A DNA stretch of 59,518 nt from Natronomonas salinimetallica. GTDB lineage: Archaea > Halobacteriota > Halobacteria > Halobacteriales > Haloarculaceae. Below the pieces are notes generated by a model that worked only from the letters and a program-made list of their open reading frames with translations, ran no database searches and was not told the origin of the DNA. The DNA is taken from positions 149,670 to 209,187 of the forward strand of contig NZ_JACDNQ010000005.1 in assembly GCF_013839515.1 (NCBI RefSeq), read 5' to 3'. How positions within the stretch are numbered: position 1 is the first letter of the stretch; every line of letters starts with the position of its first letter. This document shows, in pieces, positions 50,846-58,154 of the stretch. The translations under genes and the position numbers were made by a program.

Positions 50846-51823
50846 TCAGACGTATATATGGCCCTCCCGGTCGTCGAACGGACGGTCAGTCACGAACTCC
50901 CGCTCGACCGCTCGCGCCGTCGCGACGGCCGCGACGACGCTGTCGAGGGCGTCGCCTCCGGGTTCCTCGAGGGCGGTTTCTCGAACTGACGCGGGGAGTT
51001 CGAGTGACACACGATCGGGGCCGGCCGTGTCACCGGGGTCGGTCGATGACAGCCGGTTCAGGATTCGCCGCCGCCCGTCACGCGCTCCATCAGCCCCGTC
51101 TTTGTACCCCGTATCGACCGTTCCGAGCCGTCGGAGCGTCCCGGCCGGATAGACCTCGATCACGTTTCGGGACCCGGCGCTCCGGTACGGGCCATCGTCG
51201 TCGGGGGGCGGCGAGGGCCGATCCCCCTCGGCGACCTCCGGTCCGTTGATATGCCGTCGGATAGAGGCGTTGGTACTGTCGGTCCGGGACGGATCTCTGT
51301 CGGGCGGTATCGGACGCCCCGTCCGAACCGGCGGGACCGCGATCGATCCCGAATCGACGAGCGGGGCGAGCACGTCCCGGATCGCGTGAAGCGTCTGGTA
51401 ATACGTGATGAAACTGTACGGTGAACTCGCACCGACGGTCCGGTCGGTCCGTCGCTTCAGTTCGACCCCTTCCCCCGGTCGCGACCGGGCGAGGGACGTA
51501 CACCGCTCACGCATTCCGGTCGCGGCGGCGTCGGCGAACGAGTCCGCAAACCAGCGCGTCGCGCCGGTCCACGTCTCGACCCCATCGGGGAGCAGTTCGG
51601 CCGGAAGCCCGAACGAGGCGTCGATCCCGGTCGTTCCCTCGGATCGTCCGAGCGTCTCCTGGAGGCTCCGGAGGATCGCCCCGCGCTTCGTCTCGCCGAA
51701 CCGATCGGCCGCCGACCGACAGCGGTCGATCCGCAACTCGCCCCCCTCGAGTCGCCCCTCGGCGATCCAGATATCGTCGCCCGGCTTCCGGCCACCGCTG
51801 AAGTCGATCCCGCGGATCTCCAT
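50846..51823 (-). CDS. DUF429 family protein (RNase H-like fold)
   Basis: The 325-residue protein begins with IRGIDFSGGRKPGDDIWIAE, a DxS-type start of RNase H-like folds, and has GIDASFGLPAELL and RNVIEVYPAGTLRRLG, matching DUF429. Acidic residues (Asp6, Asp68) could form a metal site. A Pro/Asp-rich insertion lies at about residues 175-230. Function unknown. Start ATG at 51823. Confidence 0.8.
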   Translation of the reverse strand: MEIRGIDFSGGRKPGDDIWIAEGRLEGGELRIDRCRSAADRFGETKRGAILRSLQETLGRSEGTTGIDASFGLPAELLPDGVETWTGATRWFADSFADAAATGMRERCTSLARSRPGEGVELKRRTDRTVGASSPYSFITYYQTLHAIRDVLAPLVDSGSIAVPPVRTGRPIPPDRDPSRTDSTNASIRRHINGPEVAEGDRPSPPPDDDGPYRSAGSRNVIEVYPAGTLRRLGTVDTGYKDGADGARDGRRRILNRLSSTDPGDTAGPDRVSLELPASVRETALEEPGGDALDSVVAAVATARAVEREFVTDRPFDDREGHIYV

Positions 51824-51917
51824 GCGGAGAACGTAGGGCAGACGGGGACAAAACCGCCCGGAAACCGGACAGTCCGCTGCCGGGGAATTGATTAGCGTCT
51901 CGCCCGTAGACGGCACC

Positions 51918-52076
51918 ATGCCGAAAACTCTGGAGGTCGTCTGCACACGCGACGACTGTGATCTCGACATGGTCGAACTGCACTACCGGTACTCGATGCC
52001 CGATGGAACGGGGGCGGAAGCGTTCAGTTGCCCCTACTGTGGGGAAAGCGATGGGCTGGAGGAGTTGGACGCATGA
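51918..52076 (+). CDS. Zinc-ribbon microprotein, 52 aa
   Basis: The protein begins MPKTLEVVCTRDDCDLDMVE and has FSCPYCGESDGLEELDA near its end. The CxxxxC and CxxC give one zinc ribbon. Its TGA overlaps the start of the Hsp20-type gene by four bases, so the two are made together. It may be an adaptor or RNA-binding partner; function is not known. Confidence 0.82.
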   Translation: MPKTLEVVCTRDDCDLDMVELHYRYSMPDGTGAEAFSCPYCGESDGLEELDA

Positions 52077-52540
52077 TCCGGGACGTGGGGGCATCCATCG
52101 GACAGGCCGTACTGGACGGGATCGGCCGCGCCACGAGCCGGCTACACGAGCGCAAATCGCTGCCCGCCGACCTCCTCGAGAGCGATGACGCCTACCTCGC
52201 CGTCTTCGACGGACCGGGGGCGATCGCCGACGACGTCTCGGTTCACTTCGAGGCGAACACCCTCTCGGTCAGGATCGACCGGTTTCGGGAGTTCTACGAG
52301 GGATACGAGATGCGGTTTCCCGGGCGTGGGCTCGCCCTCGGCGGCGAGGTCTCGCTTCCGGAGGGCGCGTCGGTCGACGCCGACCGGGCGACGGCGACGC
52401 TCACCCGAAACGGAACGCTTGAGGTACTGCTCCCGAAAACGGATCCGGACGGCGACGACGGTACCGACGAGGCCACGATCGAGGCGGACGGCCACGATGC
52501 GGGCGACGGGTCCCCCGACGCCCCCGACATCCACGAGTAG
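52073..52540 (+). CDS. Hsp20/alpha-crystallin-type small chaperone-like protein
   Basis: The 155-residue protein has a central alpha-crystallin-like beta domain (YLAVFDGPGAIADDVSVHFE; LSVRIDRFREFYEGYEMRFP; GEVSLPEGASVDADRATATL; GTLEVLLPK) that ends with the typical strand before an acidic tail. Holdase chaperone activity is expected from the fold. It overlaps the zinc-ribbon gene. The tail lacks a clear IxI motif, so oligomer assembly may differ. Confidence 0.82.
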   Translation: MIRDVGASIGQAVLDGIGRATSRLHERKSLPADLLESDDAYLAVFDGPGAIADDVSVHFEANTLSVRIDRFREFYEGYEMRFPGRGLALGGEVSLPEGASVDADRATATLTRNGTLEVLLPKTDPDGDDGTDEATIEADGHDAGDGSPDAPDIHE

Positions 52541-52566
52541 CCGCTTCGCCCCCGATTCGAGGACCC

Positions 52567-52836
52567 TCAGGCGGTCGCCGGATCGCCCTTCGCTTTGAGT
52601 ACGGTGACGTCCGCGGCGTCGACCGCCTCGGCGTCGAGACGCATCGGAATGAAGTTTCGGCGCTCGAAATCCTCGCGCTCGTCCGCCGATCCGACCGTAC
52701 ACCACAGCTGTACGTCTTCGGGACCGTGCCACTCGCCCTGTCTGGAGATCCCGAAGCAGACGTACTCCTCGCCGCCGACCTCGATGACGGCGTCCTTTCG
52801 GATTCCCGGGTCGCCGCGGATGATGAGTTTCTTCAT
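52567..52836 (-). CDS. HAH_0734-like conserved haloarchaeal protein, 89 aa
   Basis: MKKLIIRGDPGIRKDAVIEV, then EEYVCFGISRQGEWHGPEDV, is a pattern seen across haloarchaea under the name HAH_0734. It is a small beta-rich protein with two Cys. No function has been assigned. ATG at 52836. It converges with the Hsp20-like gene. Confidence 0.78.
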   Translation of the reverse strand: MKKLIIRGDPGIRKDAVIEVGGEEYVCFGISRQGEWHGPEDVQLWCTVGSADEREDFERRNFIPMRLDAEAVDAADVTVLKAKGDPATA

Positions 52837-52942
52837 ACGCGGCGTTCGTCCGAATCCGGGTTAAGCGCTTCGCACCCACGGGGCGTCGACGAGGAAAAAA
52901 CCAAACCCGTTTTAACCCACCGCCCACTACCGATCGGTACCT

Positions 52943-53224
52943 ATGGAAATGCCACGCCGGTTCAACACGTACTGCCCGCACTGTCATACCCACCACGAGC
53001 ACGAGGTCGAGAAGGTCCGGACGGGCCGATCCTCGGGTACGAAGTGGGACGCTCGCCGAACCCGCCGCGGAAAGGCGGTGATCGGAAACGCCGGCCGGTT
53101 CTCGAAGGTGCCCGGTGGCGACAAACCGACCAAGAAGACGGACCTCAAATACCGCTGTGGTGACTGCGGTAAGGCCCACCTCCGAGAGGGATGGCGTGCC
53201 GGGCGACTCACCTTCCAGGAGTAA
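52943..53224 (+). CDS. rpl44e: 50S ribosomal protein L44e
   Basis: The 93-residue ribosomal protein begins [14 protein letters not shown] and has the zinc-binding CPHC and CGDC pairs with the basic [14 protein letters not shown] segment. It sits near the E-site in archaeal 50S. It is followed two bases later by S27e, the standard archaeal order. The start at 52943 fits the family; an ATG two codons later is possible. An AT-rich tract (GTTTTAACC) lies about 34 bases upstream. Confidence 0.97.
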   Translation: MEMPRRFNTYCPHCHTHHEHEVEKVRTGRSSGTKWDARRTRRGKAVIGNAGRFSKVPGGDKPTKKTDLKYRCGDCGKAHLREGWRAGRLTFQE

Positions 53225-53226
53225 CG

Positions 53227-53400
53227 ATGGCGGGAAACTTCATTCGCGTCCGCTGTGAGGACTGCGAGAACGAGCAAGTACTGTTCGGAAAGGCGGCGAA
53301 CACGGTCGACTGTGCGGTCTGTGGATCGACGCTCGCGACGCCGACGGGTGGCGAAGCCGACGTCCACGTCGAGGTCGTCGAAACCGTCGAAGCGCGATAA
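53227..53400 (+). CDS. rps27e: 30S ribosomal protein S27e
   Basis: The 57-residue zinc-ribbon protein ([20 protein letters not shown], then [15 protein letters not shown]) is S27e with its CxxC...CxxC metal site. It follows L44e immediately and precedes aIF2-alpha. ATG at 53227. Confidence 0.97.
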   Translation: MAGNFIRVRCEDCENEQVLFGKAANTVDCAVCGSTLATPTGGEADVHVEVVETVEAR

Positions 53401-53485
53401 CGCTCTCGACCCCGTCGATGTGCGGTACGTTCGGCCGGCGGGCGACAACGGTGCTTTTATTCTCATCAGACGGGTAGTTCCGGAT

Positions 53486-54286
53486 ATGAAATACAGCGGC
53501 TGGCCCACCCCCGGTGAACTCGTCGTCGGACGCGTCGACGAGATCGAGGATTTCGGTGTCTTCGTCGATCTAGAGGAGTACGAGAACAAACGCGGGCTGG
53601 TCCACGTCAGCGAGGTCGCCTCCGGGTGGATCAAGAACGTCCGCGATCACGTCAACACCGATCAGATGGTCGTCTGCAAGGTGCTCGACGTCGACGAGAG
53701 CGCCCAGCAGGTCGATCTCTCCATCAAGGACGTCAACGACCACCAGCGGTCCGACAAGATCCAAGAGTGGAAGAACGATCAAAAAGCCGATAAGTGGATG
53801 GAGATCGCGTTCGGCGAGGAGCTCGGGGACGACGACTTCCGCCGGATCGCGAACGAACTGATCGAGAAGCACGGATCGCTCTACGCCGGATTCGAGCAAG
53901 CGGCCATCCACGGCCCCGAAGCGCTCGAAAACACCGATCTCGACGACGAGGAGGTCGACGCGATCGTCGGGACGGCGCGTGAAAACGTCTCCGTCCCCTA
54001 CGTCACCGTGACCGGCTACGTCGATCTGGAGGCACCGGGTGGCAACGGCGTCGAGGACGTCCGCGAGGCGCTGTCGGCCGCCGAGGGCAACGGCGAGATC
54101 CCCGACGAGGTCGACCTCGACGTGACGTACGTCGGATCACCCGAATACCGGATCCGGGTACAAGCCCCGAACTACAAGACCGCAGAGGATCAACTGGAGG
54201 CGAGCGCCGGCCGCGCCCGCGAGTCGATCGAATCGCTCGGCGGCTCGGCGGACTTCCATCGGGAGCGCCGAACCGACGAGGAGTAG
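53486..54286 (+). CDS. Translation initiation factor aIF2 subunit alpha
   Basis: The 266-residue alpha subunit of the archaeal initiator-tRNA carrier has an N-terminal S1 domain ([38 protein letters not shown]), a helical middle and a C-terminal alpha/beta domain ([37 protein letters not shown]). It helps aIF2 bind Met-tRNA to the 30S. ATG at 53486 ([11 protein letters not shown]); a longer frame overlaps S27e and is not used. Confidence 0.97.
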   Translation: MKYSGWPTPGELVVGRVDEIEDFGVFVDLEEYENKRGLVHVSEVASGWIKNVRDHVNTDQMVVCKVLDVDESAQQVDLSIKDVNDHQRSDKIQEWKNDQKADKWMEIAFGEELGDDDFRRIANELIEKHGSLYAGFEQAAIHGPEALENTDLDDEEVDAIVGTARENVSVPYVTVTGYVDLEAPGGNGVEDVREALSAAEGNGEIPDEVDLDVTYVGSPEYRIRVQAPNYKTAEDQLEASAGRARESIESLGGSADFHRERRTDEE

Positions 54287-54290
54287 CCGG

Positions 54291-54470
54291 ATGGCGAAAT
54301 CGGACATCCGCGTCTGTTCGGCGTGGGAGACCGAACACGACGAACCGGTATATACCCTCTCCGAGCGGTGTCCAGCGTGTGGTAGCAAAGCAAACAACAG
54401 CGCTCCAGCGCCGTTCAACCCCGCCGATCCCTACGGCGAGTATCGACGCCGGGCCCGACGCCGGGACTGA
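54291..54470 (+). CDS. nop10: Ribosome biogenesis protein Nop10
   Basis: The 59-residue protein (MAKSDIRVCSAWETEHDEPV, YTLSERCPACGS, ending EYRRRARRRD) is the H/ACA RNP core protein needed for rRNA pseudouridylation with Cbf5. The CxxC pair and the C-terminal basic helix are intact. It sits four bases after aIF2-alpha, in the conserved archaeal order S27e, aIF2a, Nop10, PAC2. Confidence 0.95.
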   Translation: MAKSDIRVCSAWETEHDEPVYTLSERCPACGSKANNSAPAPFNPADPYGEYRRRARRRD

Positions 54471-54632
54471 TTTGGACCGTTGCTGACGACACGTTGTCGT
54501 ACGGTCCGACTACCGTCGAAGGGATCTATCGTGTGGGTTCCGCATCCCCGTGGATGCGGGACGCGCCGCCGAATGGCGTCCAACAGCGTGAGATCGCCGT
54601 GTTCTTAAGGCGATGGCCGCCCAGTCACTCGT
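54471..54632 (+). other. Nop10-PAC2 spacer with two hairpins
   Basis: GGACCGT (54474-54480) can pair with ACGGTCC (about 54501-54507), enclosing an inner ACGAC/GTCGT hairpin. CCGCATCC (54540-54547) pairs perfectly with GGATGCGG (54552-54559) around a four-base loop. The first may end the upstream transcript. A TATA-like TTCTTAAGG near 54602-54610 lies about 26 bases before the PAC2 ATG, giving that gene its own leaderless promoter. Confidence 0.55.
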
Positions 54633-55382
54633 ATGGACGAGTTCGATATCGATCGGTTAGCCGATCCCGATCTCGACGACCCCGTGTTGATCGAGGGGTT
54701 GCCAGGCGTCGGCCACGTCGGGAAACTGGCCGCAGAACACGTACTCGAGGAGTTCGACACGGAGCTGGTCCGGCGGATCCACTCGGAGCACTTTCCACCG
54801 CAGGTCACCGTCGAGGAGGGGCGGACACAACTGGCCAGCGCGGAGGTGTACGCGGTCCGCGACGCCGAGTGCGACCTGCTCGTGTTGACCGGCGATCACC
54901 AGGCCGGCGACGGGCCGGGACACTACCGGCTGACGGAGACGATCCTCGACGTGGCGGCTTCCTTCGACGTGGATCGGCTGTACGCCCTCGGCGGGATTCC
55001 GACCGGCGAACTGGTCGATGAACCGGACGTCGTCGGCGCGGCAACGACCGACGGCCTCATCGAATCGTTGGAGGCGACGGGCGTCGAGTTCCGCGAGAAC
55101 GAACCGGCCGGCGGTATCGTCGGCGTCTCCGGACTCTTACTCGGGCTTGGCCAGCGGCGCGGCTTCGAGGCCGCCTGCCTGATGGGCGAGACGAGCGGCT
55201 ATCTCGTCGATCCCAAAAGCGCCCGCGTCGTCCTCGAGACCCTCGAGACCGTCGTTCCCTTCGAGATCGAATACGGCTCCCTCTCGGAGCGCGCCGAGGA
55301 GATGGAGGACGTTGTCAAACGGATCCGCCAGATGGAACAGGGAACGACGCCGAGCGAAGAAGATTTGAGGTACATCGGATGA
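54633..55382 (+). CDS. PAC2-family proteasome-assembly-chaperone-like protein
   Basis: The 249-residue alpha/beta protein has the PAC2 pattern: PVLIEGLPGVGHVGKLAAEH, then DLLVLTGDHQ, RLYALGGIPTGELV and GVSGLLLGLGQRRGFEAACL. In archaea this gene usually follows Nop10, as here. Archaeal homologues are linked to proteasome assembly by family only. It ends in a long charged helix. The stop overlaps the next ATG by four bases. Confidence 0.9.
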   Translation: MDEFDIDRLADPDLDDPVLIEGLPGVGHVGKLAAEHVLEEFDTELVRRIHSEHFPPQVTVEEGRTQLASAEVYAVRDAECDLLVLTGDHQAGDGPGHYRLTETILDVAASFDVDRLYALGGIPTGELVDEPDVVGAATTDGLIESLEATGVEFRENEPAGGIVGVSGLLLGLGQRRGFEAACLMGETSGYLVDPKSARVVLETLETVVPFEIEYGSLSERAEEMEDVVKRIRQMEQGTTPSEEDLRYIG

Positions 55383-55594
55383 CACGCGTACCGGTCACCG
55401 ACGACGTCGTCGAACAGCTCCGAGACGTCCTCGAGGCCGACCTCCTCGACGACGAGCACAATCACATGGGGGCCGGGTTCGCAGCACAGGATCTCGGCCA
55501 CGAGGAGTTGGCGCAGTTCATCTACGAGGCCGACGCCGCGACCTACTACGAGGCGCTCGAGCGCGCCCGGAACCGGCTCGAATCCGACGCGTGA
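55379..55594 (+). CDS. Small conserved haloarchaeal protein, 71 aa
   Basis: This acidic helical protein (TDDVVEQLRDVLEADLLDDE, AAQDLGHEELAQFIYEADAA) has no Cys and no membrane segment. It overlaps the PAC2-type gene by four bases, so it is produced in step with it. Function unknown; its coupling suggests a role beside that protein. Confidence 0.75.
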   Translation: MTRVPVTDDVVEQLRDVLEADLLDDEHNHMGAGFAAQDLGHEELAQFIYEADAATYYEALERARNRLESDA

Positions 55595-55676
55595 GGGCCG
55601 ACGCGGGGGCTCCGAACGCCGGGGCCGAGCCGCGATTCCAACAGAGCCAAGTTCGTCGTTTCCCTCCCTCGATACG

Positions 55677-56513
55677 ATGAGTACACTCCGTGCGGACATC
55701 GAGGACCTGCAGCGACGCTACGACGAGGGGCTGAGTACCGAGGACGTCGGCGACGACGAACGCGCCCTCCTCGGGGAGTTCCTGACCGCACTCGAGGCCG
55801 GCGAGATCCGTGCCGCCGAAAAGGAAGACGGCGAGTGGGTCGCCAACGGCTGGGTCAAACAGGGCATCCTGCTCAATTTCGGGCTCCGGTCCATCGAGAC
55901 ACACACCCACGGCGGGGTCGCCTACCACGACGTCCTCCCGCTTCGAGAGACCGACGACCTCCGGGAGCGCGGCACCCGGAACACGCCGAACGGCACCGTC
56001 ATCCGTCGGGGTGCCTACGTCGGCGGCGACGCCATTTTGATGAGCCCCGCGTTCGTCAATATCGGCGCGTACGTCGGCGACGGCACGCTCGTCGATTCCT
56101 GTGACACCGTCGGATCGGCGGCCCAGATCGGCGACAACGTCAAACTGGGCGCGAACACGCTGATCGGCGGCGTGCTGGAGCCTGTCGAGGCCGCACCGGT
56201 CGTCGTCGAGGACGACGTCTCCCTCGGAGCCGGCTGTCGCGTCACGAGCGGGTTCGTCGTCGGCGAGGGCAGTGTCGTCGGCGAGAACACGCTGTTGACC
56301 CCCCGAATCCCCGTCTACGACCTCGTCGAAGAGGAGATCATCTACGGCGAACTCCCCCCGGAGCGGCGGGCCTTCAGCCGGTTCGTCGAGTCCGGCATCG
56401 GCGACCACGACCTCTTCGACGGCGGCGCGTACAAACCCGCCGTCGTCGCTACCGACGTCGAAGCGGAGACGCTCGAAGCGACCGAGCGCGAGGGCGCGCT
56501 CCGGGACAACTGA
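55677..56513 (+). CDS. dapD: 2,3,4,5-Tetrahydropyridine-2,6-dicarboxylate N-succinyltransferase DapD
   Basis: The 278-residue enzyme of the succinylase lysine/DAP pathway has an N-terminal helical domain (DIEDLQRRYDEGLSTED), a left-handed beta helix (IRRGAYVGGDAILMSPAFVN; GDGTLVDSCDTVGSAAQIG; GANTLIGGVLEP) and a C-terminal extension. It succinylates tetrahydrodipicolinate. Other lysine genes are not in the window. ATG at 55677. Confidence 0.95.
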   Translation: MSTLRADIEDLQRRYDEGLSTEDVGDDERALLGEFLTALEAGEIRAAEKEDGEWVANGWVKQGILLNFGLRSIETHTHGGVAYHDVLPLRETDDLRERGTRNTPNGTVIRRGAYVGGDAILMSPAFVNIGAYVGDGTLVDSCDTVGSAAQIGDNVKLGANTLIGGVLEPVEAAPVVVEDDVSLGAGCRVTSGFVVGEGSVVGENTLLTPRIPVYDLVEEEIIYGELPPERRAFSRFVESGIGDHDLFDGGAYKPAVVATDVEAETLEATEREGALRDN

Positions 56514-56531
56514 TCCCCGACAGCGCTGTCC

Positions 56532-56890
56532 ATCCGCTCCTCACGTCCGTTCGTCGCACCCGAACATCGATCCCGAACCAACCGGATTCGAACCGCGAGG
56601 ACTCGCTCCGCTCGCCCTCTGGGCTCGAATCCGCCGGAGACTATCCGCTCCTCACGTCCGTTCGTCGCACCCGAACATCGATCCCGAACCAACCGGATTC
56701 GAACCGCGAGGACTCGCTTCGCTCGCCCTCTGGGCTCGAATCCGCCGGAGACTATCCGCTCCTCACGTCCGTTCGTCGCACCCGAACATCGATCCCGAAC
56801 CAACCGGATTCGAACCGCGAGGACTCGCTTCGCTCGCCCTCTGGGCTCGAATCCGCCGGAGACTATCCGCTCCTCACGTCCGTTCGTCGC
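56532..56890. repeat. 3.2 x 111-bp tandem repeat
   Basis: Copies start at 56532, 56643 and 56754, with a partial fourth from 56865 to 56890. Each copy contains GGATTCGAACCG, the reverse complement of a tRNA T-arm, and a pairing CGGATTCGA ... TCGAATCCG around a GC-rich core, so each can fold into a hairpin. Copies are almost identical (single changes). The array runs directly into tRNA-Gln. Long open frames through it exist only because 111 is a multiple of three. Confidence 0.95.
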
Positions 56891-56894
56891 AGGA

Positions 56895-56967
56895 TAGTCC
56901 CGGGCGGATTCGAACCGCCGTCAACGGCTCCAAAGGCCGCTATGATTGGCCACTACACCACGGGACT
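56895..56967 (-). tRNA. tRNA-Gln (anticodon UUG)
   Basis: Read on the minus strand, AGTCCCG pairs with CGGGACT (7-bp acceptor), the anticodon stem GCGGC/GCCGT frames the loop CTTTGGA with anticodon TTG, and the T-arm is GGCGG-TTCGAAT-CCGCC. The discriminator is A; CCA is not encoded. All arms pair (one G-U). No intron is seen. Confidence 0.95.
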
Positions 56968-57101
56968 TCATCTGCCGGTAGGCCCCTCCGGCACAATAGG
57001 CTTACTCTTTGTCGCCGCTCATACAGAGTACGCTCACGGTGTCCCACAGAGCGCCACCCCCGCTGACGGCGCGTGGCGCTCCGAGACGAGCGTACGCAAT
57101 A

Positions 57102-57539
57102 TCAGTCAGCGGGTCCGGTAGATGCCTCGAGTTCGAGTAGCTCACACGCGTCAGTCTCGGCGTCAAAGCAATCCGGACAGCAGTCCTGTCGATCGATGAT
57201 CGTATCGAGCCGTTCTGCGACCGTCTCGTCGATGACGCTTTCGAGTTGGCGGGCCTCCGTTTGAAAGTCCTCGACTTCGAGTACCTCCCAAAGGAACCGT
57301 TCGATGATACAGTACGTCTGGAGCGCGTCACGGGCTTGCCCGATCCCCTCGTCGGTCAGCGAAACGCCTTTGTACTTCTCGTGTTCGGCGAGCCCGCGTG
57401 ATTCGAGTTTACCGATCATCTCGTTCGCGCTCGCCGGACTCACCCCGAGGTTGTCGGCGATCGCACCCGTCGAGGCCGGGCCGTCGGCCTCCTCTTGGAC
57501 GAGATAGATCGTCTTGAGATACTGTGCCTGCGTGTTCAT
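57102..57539 (-). CDS. DtxR/SirR-family metal-dependent repressor
   Basis: The 145-residue protein has an N-terminal winged helix (AQYLKTIYLVQEEADGPAST, GAIADNLGVSPASANEMIGK) and a dimerisation/metal-binding domain (YCIIERFLWEVLEVEDFQTE). A Cys-rich patch (CCPDC, later CELLEL) at the C-terminus is seen in haloarchaeal members and may bind iron. It probably represses metal uptake or iron-storage genes. Its ATG overlaps the end of the ferritin-like gene by four bases, so both are one operon. Confidence 0.9.
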   Translation of the reverse strand: MNTQAQYLKTIYLVQEEADGPASTGAIADNLGVSPASANEMIGKLESRGLAEHEKYKGVSLTDEGIGQARDALQTYCIIERFLWEVLEVEDFQTEARQLESVIDETVAERLDTIIDRQDCCPDCFDAETDACELLELEASTGPAD

Positions 57540-58021
57540 TCTCGTCGCTCCATATGTGCTGTCACTTCCTCGACACCGTCTCGTTCGTCGGCTCTGATCC
57601 CCCGAAGGACGGCGAGGAGTCGATCACGATCGATGCTAAACTCCACGTCGGATCCCTCGATAGCGGCTATCAAGTCGTCATAGAACTTGTACGCCGTCTC
57701 CTCGTTACACAGCTGATCGTACAGTACCCCGTCGAAGTCGGTATCGGACTCGTATCGGGCGGCGACGAGCGTCTCGATCTCCTCGTAGGCGACCGGATCG
57801 GCATCGAGTCCGTCGACGAGCGACTCGAGACGGCGTCGGTGCTCGGCGGACTCCTGGGCAGCCCCCTCGAGTAAGTCGACGACGTCACTGTCGAGGACCT
57901 CCTCACCGAGCGTTTCGTGGTGTTTGTGCGCACGAGCTTCGACGACCTCCTCGAGAACCATTCCGATCTGGAGGAGCCGAGCGAGCTGGTGATCCGACGC
58001 GACCGGGTGTGTGAGGCTCAC
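57536..58021 (-). CDS. Ferritin-like (rubrerythrin-fold) protein
   Basis: The 161-residue all-helical protein is rich in Glu/His (QIGMVLEEVVEARAHKHHE, EGAAQESAEHRRRLESLVDG, NEETAYKFYDDLIAAIEGSD), the four-helix-bundle ferritin-like pattern with ExxH-type metal residues. I choose GTG at 58021 (VSLTHPVASDHQLARLLQ). A frame extending to 58093 would translate the TATA box. It shares an operon with the DtxR-type repressor, so iron storage or oxidative-stress protection under iron control is the likely role. Confidence 0.8.
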   Translation of the reverse strand: MSLTHPVASDHQLARLLQIGMVLEEVVEARAHKHHETLGEEVLDSDVVDLLEGAAQESAEHRRRLESLVDGLDADPVAYEEIETLVAARYESDTDFDGVLYDQLCNEETAYKFYDDLIAAIEGSDVEFSIDRDRLLAVLRGIRADERDGVEEVTAHMERRE

Positions 58022-58053
58022 TGCGTCTGTCCCTCCAAAACGTCCATACCCAT
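58018..58053 (-). other. Possible 11-codon upstream reading frame before the ferritin-like gene
   Basis: ATG at 58053 begins MGMDVLEGQTQ and stops at 58018-58020, overlapping the GTG start at 58021 (GTGA). It begins about 22 bases after the TATA box, where a leaderless transcript would start. It may couple or control translation of the main gene, or be chance. Confidence 0.4.
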
Positions 58054-58070
58054 TCCTCGGGGAGCCACGA

Positions 58071-58080
58071 ATATAAATAT
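58071..58080 (-). promoter_or_regulatory. TATA box of the ferritin-like/DtxR operon
   Basis: ATATAAATAT on the plus strand (ATATTTATAT on the coding strand) predicts a transcript start near 58050. Confidence 0.65.
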
Positions 58081-58154
58081 GCCCGTCGGGCACGGCGCTG
58101 TGTGACCGCGAACCGGTGACGTGGGGCCGTCGGTGAACGGGGAGGTTCGGTGAG

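Noticed and set aside
54540-54600. H/ACA guide RNA next to nop10
   Set aside because: A hairpin followed by ACA exists, but there is no pseudouridylation pocket or K-turn that I can fold; too weak to annotate.
56342-56803. Open frame of 153 residues with 37-residue repeats
   Set aside because: It arises because the 111-bp repeat is a multiple of three; it is antisense to dapD and has Arg-rich composition unlike real genes here.
57536-58093. Longer version of the ferritin-like protein starting at 58093
   Set aside because: That start would put the TATA box inside the coding region; the GTG at 58021 fits family and promoter better.
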